Shown: positions 1 to 10,702 of the stretch, piece after piece
Layout: every line of letters begins with the position of its first letter
How positions within the stretch are numbered: position 1 is the first letter of the stretch
DNA from: Phytophthora sp. 'mugwort'
Lineage: Eukaryota; Oomycota; Peronosporomycetes; Peronosporales; Peronosporaceae
DNA: 64,000 nt
Assembly: GCA_033558025.1 (NCBI GenBank)
Contig: JAUCEF010000018.1
Span: forward strand, 2,604,001-2,668,000
Direction of reading: 5' to 3'
The notes under the pieces: generated by a model
What the model was told of the DNA's origin: nothing
The model's input: only the letters and a program-made list of their open reading frames with translations
The model's database searches: none
Translations under genes and position numbers: made by a program

Positions 1-1226
1 CCTTGTTCAAGTGGCCCATGCGCGCATGCCACAACTCCCACTCACTGTCGACTCCGGCGTACTCCACGTAGTGCGCCATGTCCTGCTCGCAGTCGAGCAC
101 GTAGGCCTTGCCGACCTTCTTGCCCAACGCGATCGCCTCGGACTTGTTCCAGATCGTACACGACTTCTTCTGAAACTCCACGCTCATGCCGCGCTCCGCC
201 AGCCTGCTGACGCAACAGCTGCCGGTCCAGCCCGGGGATGTACATCACATCGACCATCTTAATGCGCGTGCCGTCGATGCCCGTCAGGCGCACCGACCCC
301 GTTCCCACCACCCGGATCTTCTTGCCGTCCGCGATGGTCACCTCGACGTCCGAGTCGAGGTCCTTGTACTCAAACAAGTCGTTGCGGTGAGGCGTCATGT
401 GCGCCGTCGCACCGCTGTCGATCAGCCACCCAGCCGACCGACTCTTCCCAACGGCGAAGACCGCGTCGTCGTCGTTGTTGCCCGCGTTCGGGTCCGGGCA
501 GTCCCGCTTCATGTGGCCCATCTGGCCGCAGTTGAAGCACTTGCCCTTGAAACCGCCGTTCTTCCTTGAACCGAAGGCCTTGCTGCCCTTGCCGCCCCTG
601 AAGGTTTTCGCGCCTTTGAACTTACTGCCGTTCGCAGTAGCCTTTAGCGCGCGCTCAGTGCCTTCCTTCTTGTCGAGGCGCTCGTACTCCTTGAGTAGCT
701 TCTCCTTCACTTCGATCAACGTGAAGTCTTTCACGTTCTCCACGATCGAACAGATCAACTCGTACTCCGTGGGCAGACTGCTCAGCAGGATGACCAGCTG
801 ACGAGCCTCGTCCAGCGGTTCTCCGAGCGTCTGCAGACCCACGATGAGCTCGTCGAAGTCGTCCAGGTGCTTGGCCATGGTCACGCCGCCCTCCATCTTG
901 AACTCGTGGAGGCGACGGGTCATCGTCACCCGGTTGTGCATGGTCGTCCGGTTGTAGAAGTCGCGCAACGTGTTCCAGGCCATGATGGCCGACGTCGCCG
1001 AGCGGATCTTCGTGTGGTGCTCCACCGCCACACCTTGGGCGATGAGCCCGAGCGCCTTCATGTCATTGAGCAGCCACGCCTCCGTCATCTCCGACGGGTC
1101 CTTCACCAACTGCACGTGCGCCAACAGCCCCTTCCTCGCCAGCGTCATCCGCATGGCGAACTCCCAGTGGAAGTAGTTGTCGCTTCCCAGGATGACTTCA
1201 GCTTTCTTGGCGGACGTGGTGGTCAT
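1..1226 (-). pseudogene. Ty1/copia gag-protease-preintegrase fragment
   Basis: This is the 5' part of a copia polyprotein read right to left and cut by the window edge. The first likely Met is at 1226, because the reading frame upstream of it lies in leader or LTR-like sequence. In order it shows a gag domain of UBN2 type, a CCHC zinc knuckle (CFNCGQMGHMKRDC, about 500-545) that would bind the element RNA, and a retroviral-type aspartic protease start (LIDSGATAHMT, about 400-435). Near 225 the frame shifts by one base. In the new frame the gag-preintegrase region continues (WELWHARMGHLNK) to the edge. The frameshift indicates a non-autonomous or dead copy, but the flanking code is otherwise open for about 400 codons, so the copy is not very old. 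Integrase, RT and RNase H lie outside the window. Confidence 0.9.
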
Positions 1227-1271
1227 GGCGGTACTGAAGCTTGGTCTTGAGCGTCTTGCGGCTGTTAACCT

Positions 1272-1438
1272 GTTGAAATGCTCTTGTTGGTTTGAGGGCA
1301 AATGCCGAAGTGAGTTCTATTGTCTCCTTACTCTTGCTAACCTGCTTCTACTTACCTTGTGTCCCAGGAGTAAATCGGAATATCGACCAATCCGATCCAT
1401 CCACGTGTTCTCAACTGCCCCCCCCCCTTTTCAGCACA
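1272..1438 (-). repeat. Possible 5' LTR of the edge copia element
   Basis: Directly before the gag start, in the element's own direction, the sequence ends ...TTTCAACA and is followed by GGTTAACAGC. The copia element at 51.6 kb has the same arrangement (its LTR ends ...TTTCAGCA, then GGTTATGA), so the LTR end and primer-site start probably fall here. The outer boundary (TGTGCTG at 1438) is a guess from the usual TG start. The partner LTR is outside the window and cannot be compared. A poly-C run at about 1418-1427 lies inside. Confidence 0.35.
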
Positions 1439-3524
1439 ACGCCATTGCGTGAGCTCGCATGCATTGCGTCATCGCTGCATGTGCCAGCACGCATCGTGTC
1501 ATCACTGCGCATGGGCATGACGTCACCGCTTCGCATATACGGCGCACATATCAACAGAATTTCTGTACCAATGGGATTATATCAACGATGTGAATTTCGG
1601 TACATTACCAGCGAGATGCATTTCTATACGCTATTAGCTAAGAGTATTTATGTGGTTGTATTATTACCGACGGCGTGTATTTCTGTTATGGTGGCTGTAT
1701 TCCCAACGACGGGTATTTCTGCACTAGTGTATGTCGATATCAGTGACTATGATCGCACTGATCTATGTTTCTGTTATTGAGCCGTACTTGCGTACCAAAC
1801 ACGTTAATGAATTTATGTATTACCTTTCGTGTGTATCCCTGTAATCCCTGTACCCGTGCCTATATCTGGGACGGCGTGAGTATTTGGAACTCCATCTAGA
1901 CGTGAGTACAGTACACTGGAGTTTGCGATTTCAAAACAGAACGGTATCGGCTTTATCAAGCAGATGCGTCTCACGCCGCCATATGGAAGGAAGTTCGCTC
2001 AAGACGCTCGCGCATACGTTAATAAGGGCTTTACGCTGTCCAGCGCGGAAGTTTAGATTTCCGAAAATAAATGGACATTTTCGAGGAATCTGTCTCTACG
2101 AAAAGCTTGGCTGAACCTTGAAGAGGAGTCGCGTCGAGAGATGATGGTCACGGCGCACGATCCTAGTTTCATCCCGGCAGCAACGGAATTCTCGACGGAC
2201 GCATGCATCGTGAGATTAACCGGCATGTACCCGCCGCTCCAGCCTTCATGTGTTGATTTCGTCTGTCAGCGCGACCGACGCAACGCTCCTTCAACCAACA
2301 TCCTATCATGTGGTTTCCGCTTGCCCCGGCCTTCATGCTCTGTCTGCAGCTCGTGCAAGCTACTACAAGATTGTTGTCAAAGAAGCGCTGGTTCAGCTCC
2401 AGATTAATACAATCGTGGCAATCGCTCGGTGTCCTTAGCGACTGTGGTCGGGAGTGTCGAATCAGATGTACAAGTCGCACGTCTACAATACAAGCCTACA
2501 ACGAGTTTTGAAGTTCTCGAAGTTACGGCGGAGCGTTTGTCTGATGTTCTGGCAACTGTTAGTGGAACTGTTGCTTCTGATCCACGCCCATTTGGAGAAC
2601 ATCCTTCAAAATCGTTCTCAACCACGTGAATTAAACGAGCTCGAGATGCTTATCTCGACGCGGGTCAAAAGGTAGCACACGGTATACACTGTGCGAATTT
2701 TTTTTCTAGACCGGCTTGATCATCCTTTTTTATCAGCTCGTTTATGATAGTTCGGACAAGTTGGAGGAACTCCAGCACTAACCAAATGTTTTCAGCACCA
2801 TACATATATGCAAATCGATGCAAGGTCAAATAATTGAATTAAATCTTCATTATCTAAAGCCTAATTAGCGCCAAGCTACTATCGCTGCTTTCATATTCAT
2901 ATACCCCTCGTTCGTAAGTGTTAGCCTCGTTCCGAACAGGAATAAGGGTTTCTAGACGTACTGGGATGGTTAAATCGATTTAGGCAATCGCCAATCGGCT
3001 TTTGGTTGCCACGCAAATAATGCATTTCACCATCATCACTGGAAAATCATTCCCAACCGCGTTGGGATCTTCGTTACCCGAGCTTGACTCATTATCGCGC
3101 AGCTCTACAAGGCGTGGCAAGGGCGTGAACGGGCTCGGGCTCGACCCATGTCAATTCCCACTTCAAGCAGTCGTAGCGCCGACCTAATTTTTCGTTTAAA
3201 ACTACGTAAATTTGTGTGCGGGCCAGGAAACATACTGTTCATCTCACAACTGAAACGTTCTAAAGGGTTGTACGTACGGATCACAGCATCGCGCGTGAAT
3301 GGATCAACCTTTCACAAATATCGGAGGAAACTTGGGAATCTATGTGCGGTAAAAGTATCGCCAGAATGTAGCCTACGTTGCGTCAGAGTGGCTGATGCAA
3401 GCGACATCACACCTAGACACATTTTTTTTCTTGGCCTTGCTTCGACTTAGCCTGCAGTATAATGGTAAGCGTATCCAGCACTCCACGGCCAGTTTGCATC
3501 CTTTATCAGGTATCCCATATTTCT
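1439..3524. other. Intergenic stretch without recognisable gene
   Basis: Only short open frames occur, none with a recognisable domain, and the stretch from about 2690 to 3050 is AT-rich. I see no paired terminal repeats and no tRNA gene. It may be decayed transposon sequence. Confidence 0.5.
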
Positions 3525-4228
3525 TCATATGCCGCCTGCACACTTGCTTAAATGAAAAATTGTGGCCTTCGGGAAGTAATCTCCAACGGCACGAATCATC
3601 CCAGCTTCAAAGTTGCAGTAAAAACAACCGCGTCCATTGCATCTCTGGTTACGTCTAATACCGATCGTATGTAGTATCAGAACACACGTCTTAAATTTCG
3701 CGGGAACGAATTGAAAAGTTCCGTATACGAAGAGCGAGGTCTTTTTCTGCTTCAGCATTTCAGTAATATTGGGTGTCCCCAACTAATAAGTCGTTCTATC
3801 GTTTTGCCCAACCTGCCGTATTAGGAATAGTGAGAAAAAATGTCTCCGTTGCTAGTCTGTTATCATTCAAGACCTGTGACCACGGAGACACTTCGATCTG
3901 TCCGCACTCCGAACGCCCAAATTCCTCAGCTCTGACAGTATTCATTCGGCGTAACACATGATTTCTCGATAATTCATTGATCGATACACTTGAATCATGA
4001 GCGCGCCATAAACTTCGGCCGAATCATCTCAGAATTTGCGGACCGACTAGTTGTCACATTGGCTGCAAGATCTTCCTCTCACTTTATTTTGGTAGCCACA
4101 TTCATAGTGATAGCAGAAACATGATTTCACTTTAGTTGGCGGACTGTCAGCAAATGTGCGGTATAAAGTTTGCGTACCTGTCAAGTCTGAAAACGGAGTC
4201 GCATATTCCTTTATTACAACCTGTCCGG
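3525..4228 (-). pseudogene. Decayed Mutator-like (MULE) transposase fragment
   Basis: The minus frame at 3525-3782 contains YGTFQFVPAKF followed by ILHTIG. This is the shape of the first catalytic block of MULE transposases (DGTF...P..F.QLYTIHG). Upstream in the minus direction, 4228-4047 carries cysteine pairs (CFCYHYECG, CSQC) that could be remains of a zinc-binding N-terminus, but this is weak. Stops and frame changes separate the pieces. The pogo element at 4231 was inserted into or beside this relic. It could instead be chance similarity in the upstream piece; the catalytic-block match is the stronger part. Confidence 0.45.
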
Positions 4229-4287
4229 TACAGTGGTCACAGTAATTAGTCTGCGGACAAGTATTCATATTTAGTCTGTTTTACCTG

Positions 4288-4361
4288 GGCTCGTTTCGGG
4301 GAAGCGGTTTGGTTTCTGCCCGTCCACTTTCGTGGCCCCAGTTCGAGTCCCCGCTGTGCTG
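4288..4361 (+). other. tRNA-like module in the 5' region of pogo copy 1
   Basis: The stretch looks like the front and T-arm of a tRNA: a box-A-like GGGGAAGCGGTTTGG and a box-B-like AGTTCGAGTCC (about 4340-4350), spaced as in a tRNA. The matching place in pogo copy 2 (35450-35525, opposite strand) has the same layout and recognisable sequence identity, so this is part of the element family and not a chance local match. The cloverleaf is not complete, so I do not call a tRNA gene. A Pol III promoter role is inference. Confidence 0.55.
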
Positions 4362-4618
4362 TGATTAATTGGCACCGATCCGAGGCAAAGCGCCTAGGAT
4401 ATAATTTTCTTTCTTCCAGTGTAAGTGTGGATGGAAGCTACCAGCGGTAAATGAGCATGCGGTTTTGGTCGTTCTCAACTTCTTTCTTTTGTTCCCAGTT
4501 CCTTTCTTTTGGGCATCGCTAGATAGTTTAAATTTTTGCATCACTTCTTTGCCTATTTAATCGAGAGTCAGTTCTCTCCCGAGGAGAGCAGTTTATCATC
4601 TGCCACAGCACGCAGACA

Positions 4619-6570
4619 GTGAGCACCGAGAACGCTGATCTGTCATCTTGTGGAGGATGTGGAGGGGGCGTGGGTGATGTCCACCAATGCCCAGACTGCA
4701 GTTGCTCGATGCATCCTTTCTGTGGCATACTTGTCGGGCCCGAAGGCTTTGGTCAGACGGTCCAATGTCCCTCTTGTAGCGTTAAGGCACTACTGCTGCG
4801 AGATCAAAGTTACCTGAAGGTATTAAAGGGCCAGGCAAGTATCGGTGTAGTTCCGCAACTCCGATCGTTGCTGATTTTGGCCGGGCTGAGGCGGTCGCGG
4901 CAAATCAACGCAAAAGAACATACATCAATCCATTGTTCCGACATCTAGTGCTACAGTAGAGCCAATTGACCCGTCTATGCAAAACGGCGGGGCACAAGCG
5001 GTCCACGATGCTGACTCACCAACATCCAAGACGTGCGCTGTGGTTCTCATTCCACATCCAACAGCTCAGGTTGTGACCTCGCTAGCCCAGCGACGTAAGG
5101 TCTGCAGTGGATGGTCTAAGAGGAAGAGAGCAAAGGAGATAAGCACCTATTCACCAAGGCGGTCGATAGATTCCCGTCTACGTTCAAGTCACGGACTCAC
5201 CATGCAAATATTGCGAAAGCTACACACTGATGGAAGAAGCGCGCGCGGGGGCAACAATTATTTCCGGCCTTCACACTGATGGGAGAGTCCGTGTCAATCG
5301 AAAGTGCCTCATGGGAAGAGGCTGTCCTCCAAGTGCATGGGTGGCATGGCTGTATCCATGCCTACTCAGCGAGTTAAGAAATGCAGGCCTGAAGTTTGAT
5401 GCCCCGCTTCTCTGACAGGTTGCACTCAGGCAGCTCAAAGCGCGAGATGCACAATATGACGCCAATTTCGGCGATGCTGCTGGAGCAGTTCTAGTGTCAA
5501 AGATCACACCTCGCTGGCTCCAAGTGTTCATGGAGACGCACAAGATTGTTCTGCGGGCACACACCTGTAAAAGACAGATAAAAAGTGAGGAGAAATAAGC
5601 CCAAATTGAGCGTGAGGGGGCCTCCCACCTGGGCCGACTCAAGCGTGAGTTCACGAACGGCACACTGGACGATAATGCTGTCGAAAGCATTGATTAAAAC
5701 TCACTTCGTTATCGATTTCGACAATGGAAAGACGCTTGGCTTTTCGGGGGAAAAGCAAATCAAATACGCAGATGTTGTATCTGGAAGTGAAGGGATGGCG
5801 ATGGTCGTGAGCATATCTGGTGGATCAAGCGGCTACATTCACCCACCCATGATGATCTTCACAAATGCGAGGGGAAACTATCCTATTCATGGTGTAGCGG
5901 ATAACGCCCTGGCGCCTGCTATCGAACTGGACCACAGGGATGAATGGATCGGCTGGTATTTCGTGGCTATCTCGGGGAAAGGTGAGCGATGTCAGCTGAC
6001 CCTCATGGACGCAAGAAATCCGTGTTCTTGGACAACAGCTCTGGACATTTGGATGAGTCTCTGTGCAGCACCGAGCTCGAGCAACTGAACGCCAGACTAC
6101 GATATCTCCCAGCCAATGCCACGGACTTGTGTCAACCTGCTGATTCCTTTGTGATTGTAAAGATTAAGGACGTGTGGTCGCGTTTGTGGAATGAGAAAAA
6201 GATCGAGCTGGTCGAGCATCGTAAATGGCAAAACCAGTCACGTAGCAAGACGGCAACTAATCAGGAAAACCCCAAAACCCTGGAAAGAAGTTATTCCTTG
6301 GGCTAGCAGCAGCTGCTGTCGAGGAGGTAAACCAAAAGCGTGACAAAAATGGCATCAACTACGCACGCAAAGCCATGCTGCGATGTGGTCTATCATTGGG
6401 AGTTGACGGGTCTTGGTCAGTTGAGCAGCTTTTTTCCGCGGTTGCAAAAGATCGTGAAGAAGTACCCTTCAGCGTCTGAGGGCAACGATCAAGAACCAGA
6501 TTCAGCAGCGACAATATCTTCAGATGATGCAGTTGTGTTGCCGACAATCATTACCGAAGCACTCGTTTAG
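4619..6570 (+). pseudogene. pogo-like transposase, broken, with PHD-like N-terminus
   Basis: Pieces of one transposase run through several frames. At 4640-4790 there is a cysteine/histidine-rich module (CGGC, then CPDC, then MHPFC, then CPSC) with the C4-H-C3 spacing of a PHD/RING-like zinc fold. At 5080-5200 follows a basic DNA-binding region (AQRRKVCSGW). From 5700 the DDE nuclease core is seen: VIDFDNGKTLG, then on a shifted frame FLDNSSGHLDE (about 6022) and LPANATDLCQPADSF (about 6106). A tail rich in acidic residues ends at 6570. In-frame stops at about 4948, 5415 and 5598 and a frame change near 5990 make it non-functional. The same order of modules is seen on the other strand in copy 2. 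The true start is not certain. Confidence 0.8.
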
Positions 6571-6713
6571 GCCTCCATCTCTTCGGATGAAACAGACTAT
6601 TTTTGAAGTTCATAATTAGCCTAAGCACAAAATTAGTCTGAGTGCGTTCGAGACCGACTAATTCATGTAAATGCATCATCGATACCCCTACATATATTTA
6701 ATCTGAGTCAGAC

Positions 6714-6733
6714 TAATTACTGTGACTACTGTA
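6714..6733. repeat. Right inverted repeat of pogo copy 1 plus TA
   Basis: CTAATTACTGTGACTACTG followed by TA mirrors the left end at 4229-4249. Further AGACTAATT or AATTAGTCTG boxes sit just inside (about 6632, 6655 and 6710). Confidence 0.85.
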
Positions 6734-8003
6734 GTGACTGCACCTGTATGCCAATTTGGAAGGATCCTGGTGGTCCTCTGTGCCCAGCAATCCAGGCGTT
6801 ATTCGCCCGATTTGTTGACAACTTGCAATATTCGTCATTAGATCCGAAGCCTACATCGCTATCCATTATATGCCCCGATGCACTTCCGCTCAATCTTACT
6901 GGTGTTGATCCGTATTGTCCATTTCGCCATATCCACATCCGAAATCTTCATCGAAGAGGAGTTAGTATGATCGCCTTCTACATTGGTAGCTTTAACACGT
7001 GCTCTTCTTCTTTACTGCCTTCGTTCGCGGGTTCACAAAAATACCATGCAAAACGGTGTTGAGACGTTGGGCGTATTGGATGGATTTTCTCGAATCGTCA
7101 ATGTACACGTTAAGGTCTCTGTCAACGTTTCCGATGACGTGCCGTAGGGGCATGCGATTCCAAAAACTATAGTAATAAAAACGATAAGAGTTAGCATACG
7201 TTGGTAAGACAATCCCTTACCTGTGCTAAAATGCGACATTAACTAACTGATCGCTGACCCATTTTTTGGACTCGTTTGTGGAACGAACTGAAAGCACATT
7301 ATCTTGGATGATCACGAAGAGCGCAAGCGCCTACTCATCCCTTAATCCGGCAACACCGGGTTTAAGTCATTTTAAAAATGATTAACACTCTCACAACCAA
7401 ATCCAACGACAACATCCGTTAGAAAAAATACCCAACGACTTTCGTTTCTCGGAAACCAATGGTCGTGAAACCAATTTTGCAGCATGCCGTAATCATGCGT
7501 CCTGCGGAGATATGCTCTTCCACACGGAGAACTTTAACAGCATCATTTAGACGGCCCCGAACGTGGAGGAATATAACATGCGTTTACAGGATGACGAAAG
7601 CTGATCTGACCTACCGCTGGCCTATTTTGACCTCTTCCGGAGCATATTGGCGTCGATAGATTAGCCATCGCGGTGAAGACGTTGCTTCAAGTGGATCCAA
7701 CTGTGACCGAACTAAGCGCAAGCTAAAACGAGAGGGCCTCGATCACGATAAAGTTCGAGTTTTGAGCATCAACTACGAGGGGATAGATGCGAAACGTGCT
7801 CGAAGCAGAATATCTTTCGTAGCCATGATGAGATGAATGCGTGCGCAAAGGCCTGCTCATGGTAGCTAACGCTGTTATCGTTAAAGTGAAGGCGGAGGAA
7901 AAGACGCATTCAAAAGAGATCACAAAAGCGGATCGTATCACAGACATAAAAGAAAATAAAATACGTCGCGCAGAAGAGCAAAGGCAGCCGCTTTCGCAGC
8001 ACT
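6734..8003. other. Degenerate sequence; lysine-rich relic frame at its end
   Basis: Most of this stretch shows nothing recognisable. The last 170 bases (7838-8003, plus strand) read as an alanine/lysine/glutamate-rich, probably coiled-coil segment (AEEKTHSKEITKADR). It is cut at 8003 by the gypsy insertion. On the far side of that element (from 15016) another basic stretch follows (about 15070-15300), so one older coding relic seems to have been split. I cannot name the protein; the C-terminal tail of a transposase is one possibility. Confidence 0.35.
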
Positions 8004-8401
8004 TGCATCGGGGCTGCGTAGCGTAATGCGCCAGAGGAAGACGTATGACTCCCCGAGTCTTAGCTGTGGTTCTCCTACTCTCTAAGGTCTCCGCAGAGGC
8101 TTAGATCCCTCTAGTTATACCACTAGAGACTCAAAGAGTCAGTATTACTAAACCTAGGGCAATAGTCTCTTTGATGCTAAAACTGAATTGTTATTTGTTT
8201 GCTTATCTGCGACAAAGCCGTCTGTCGAGTAAATGTATGACTCTAACTATCTACCATAGTTAACGTAGTCAAATACAACTCGAATGGCCTTGTGGCCACG
8301 TACTGAAATCCTGCTAATTCAAGTGGTACCAAGTACCACCTACTGCAAGGTGACACGTAGCATGGCTACACTTCGTGCCACCTTCGTGTAACCCCATTAC
8401 A
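8004..8401 (-). repeat. 3' LTR of the gypsy element
   Basis: Near-identical in order to 14614-15010. It starts TGTAATGGGG in element direction (at 8401) and ends ...GATGCA at 8004, next to the duplicated GCACT at 7999-8003. It lies downstream of integrase, hence 3' LTR. Confidence 0.9.
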
Positions 8402-8532
8402 CTCTCCCCCACTTAACCGTGGACACACCGTATCCACGAGGGTACACGTCGTGTGGTTTTGACCACGGACACTCCGCTCCAAGAGCGCTCAACCCTTGGC
8501 GGCATCCTCACGCCCACAGCTCGCTGGCCTTC

Positions 8533-8607
8533 AACCCAGCTAGCTCAGGGGCAGAGCACTCGTTTCATAAGCGCAAGGTCGGTGGTTCGATTCCATCAAA
8601 GAACCAT
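8533..8607 (+). other. tRNA-Met-like sequence inside the gypsy element
   Basis: A perfect box A (TAGCTCAGGGGC, 8541-8552) and a perfect box B (GGTTCGATTCC, 8584-8594) are spaced as in a tRNA, with an anticodon loop TTCATAA (anticodon CAT, methionine type). The acceptor stem does not pair and the anticodon stem has mismatches, so this is not a working tRNA gene. It may be the head of a tRNA-derived SINE inserted in the element's 3' region, or a captured tRNA copy. The body of a SINE cannot be delimited by eye. Confidence 0.6.
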
Positions 8608-9753
8608 ATCGTCTGGGCCCAACCCAACCGTGTCTTGGACACTGCCGACGACGTCAACTTCCAGCGGCCTCAGGTCTCGCTGTCTCGCTCCTCTGGAGCT
8701 AATGCCCCTTGTGCATCTGCTTCCGCAACTGCGTTCTCACGTTTGTGACATGCTAGCTACCTTGTCTCAAGTTCAGGTCGGAAGCCCTCAGGCTGACCTT
8801 GGCCATCCCGAGCTAGTGCTGGGACACGCGTGGCGACCGACGCAGTGGTCGTTGGCCCTCGGGGCCATGCCGACCGTGACGATCAAAAGTGTCGACGACG
8901 TCAGGGCATTCTTGCCGGAGGGACTCTTCATATTCCCATGCTTTCTGTGAGTGGGGATATCCTCTCCACTTCACAAGGTACTAGGTTCGATTCTTGCGGC
9001 GACGCCGCGCCACTAGGCGTTCCACATGAGTAGAGTTCTCCCTGCCCATCACGCAACGGTGGAGGCGGCCTCCGGTTCGCTGGACCCTTGCGCTGCGCGT
9101 CAGGTGAAAGTGGGGTCGCTTCAAATCCGGATGGTATCATCACGAGTAGTTCCGCGATGCGGACGAGCATCGCTCTCGTCCAGTTGACGAACTCAAAGCT
9201 GCGCATCAGCGAGTCGACTGGTTGGAGTCTGCAGACTCATCTGCGCGTCGCGTGTTGGCTCTGGGGCGGCCAGCAGCGCGTCGTCTCGACGCAGTGGAGT
9301 GATCGCCCGTCGAGCTTCGTTGTCAGATGGACCTGTTTGTGCGCCTCCAGCGCTCTGGCCAGCTGCCACTACCCGTGACACCGCCAGTGCCCCGACTGGG
9401 CTCCGAGTCGCCAACGCCTCCGCGCTCATCTGAGCTGAGCCCGATAAGGCTTGAGGAAACTTACGTAAAACACAGGGTGTGCACGCATCTTCTTCGAAAG
9501 GTTGAGCGTGTACGCAAGGCCCTTCTTGACCACGACCTTGAAAGGTCGAATGAAGCGCGGGCGCAAAAAAAAAAACTTGGTCTTAAAGACCGCAGAGACT
9601 GCATGTGTAGGTAGGTTCTTCGCATTTAATAAAACTTGGTCACCAACCTTAGTTCTTCCACATTTCCTCTGCCTCCGGCACCCGCCTGTTCGTTCTGAAC
9701 GTTTTGGCTCTCAGCCATCGCGTCGCGTACATGTCTTAAGACATTTAAACGCG
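8608..9753. other. Non-coding 3' part of the gypsy element
   Basis: No coherent long frame lies between the tRNA-like stretch and the end of integrase. A second, weaker box-B-like string (AGGTTCGATTC, about 8983-8993) occurs. An A-run is at about 9566-9577. Confidence 0.5.
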
Positions 9754-10702
9754 TTAATAAGAACGCGTCAACTTGGTTGCGAACCGCAACAGGGCTGACA
9801 TCAGCGAGCCTTCGGCTATTCCTTCCGCAACAAGCCCTGGACCACGGAGTGGTTGCGTCAACGGGATCCGAGGGTGAGTGAGACCGCTCACATAGAATGG
9901 GGTGAAGCCAGTTGAGGCATGCACCGCTTTGTTTAATGCAAACTCAACGAGTAGGAGCATGGAGCTCATTGCTTGGGTCTCTCTGCACAGACGCTCCGAA
10001 GCATGGCTTCGACTATGCGATTCACGCGTTCGGTCTGACCATCGGTCCGCGGATGGTCCGCTGGACATGTGGAGTCGAGTGCCGAGCACCTTAAAGACCG
10101 ACATCCAAACCTTACCTGTGAATCGGGATCTCGATCCGAGACAATTGCCTCTGGCAGACCATGCTGCTGAAAGACACGATCCCATGAACAGCGTGGCTGT
10201 TCCTTTTCCATCGATGGAGTCCGGCGCCGCCGCTAAATGAGCCATCTTGCTTAATCGGTCGACCAAGACCACGATGTCCATGTTGCCCGCCGCATTCCGT
10301 GGCAGGCCGAACACGAAGTCCATACGCATGGATTGCCAACACCCCGTGGGTACAGGCAAGCTGGCCAACGGCGCAACCGAATATGGCGAGGGTTTAACCC
10401 GTTGAGACGTCTCATACACGCGTACATACGTACTGACCCACTTGTAAAGCTTCGGCCATAAGTAGTGGGAGCTCACCGAGCTATAGATCTTTTCTCGACC
10501 GAGATGACCGCCAAGGTGGGGAATAATGTGCCTCATAGAGGATACGGTATCTGAGATCCTCTTCGTGAGGAATCACGACACGTAGGGTGTCTTCTGGACC
10601 AGTACCGTTGTACAATAGGCCATTACCGAGAGTGTATCGATGCAGCCTCGCGCGCAACCGTGCTGACAGCTTAATGTCTGAGTTAGCAAACTCTGCGCTT
10701 CC
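9754..10702 (-). pseudogene. Gypsy integrase, frameshifted
   Basis: Reading from 10702 leftwards there is the linker after RNase H (GSAEFANSDIKLSARL), the H2C2 zinc-binding domain (HLGREKIYSSV..., with CETCQ-type cysteines partly changed to YETSQ) and the catalytic core. The first Asp is in MDFVFGLP, the second in a shifted frame (IVSDRDP), and the Glu in HPRTDGQTERVNR. At least two frame changes and the lost cysteines make it inactive. The enzyme would insert the cDNA into chromatin. Its upstream neighbour in the polyprotein, RNase H, is not directly before it because of the inversion boundary at about 10702. Confidence 0.85.

Larger units (their letters stand above)
4231..6731 (+). mobile_element. 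pogo-type DNA transposon, copy 1, with TA duplication
   Basis: The ends are inverted repeats: left CAGTGGTCACAGTAATTAG at 4231, and right, on the other strand from 6731, CAGTAGTCACAGTAATTAG. Both are flanked by TA (4229-4230 and 6732-6733). TA target duplication and ends starting CAGT are diagnostic of the pogo group of the Tc1/mariner superfamily. Inside the ends several AGACTAATT-type boxes occur in both orientations. The element carries a tRNA-like stretch near its left end and one broken transposase gene. A second, related copy lies at 31226-35667. Length is 2501 bp. Confidence 0.9.

Noticed and set aside
11..1250. Several plus-strand frames opposite the copia gag
   Set aside because: No domains; explained as antisense shadows of a recognisable gag-protease.
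7033..7239. Short minus frame with a signal-peptide-like start (MLTLIVFITIVFGIACPYG)
   Set aside because: No downstream domain, no promoter, no RXLR or other effector motif. Too short and in decayed DNA.
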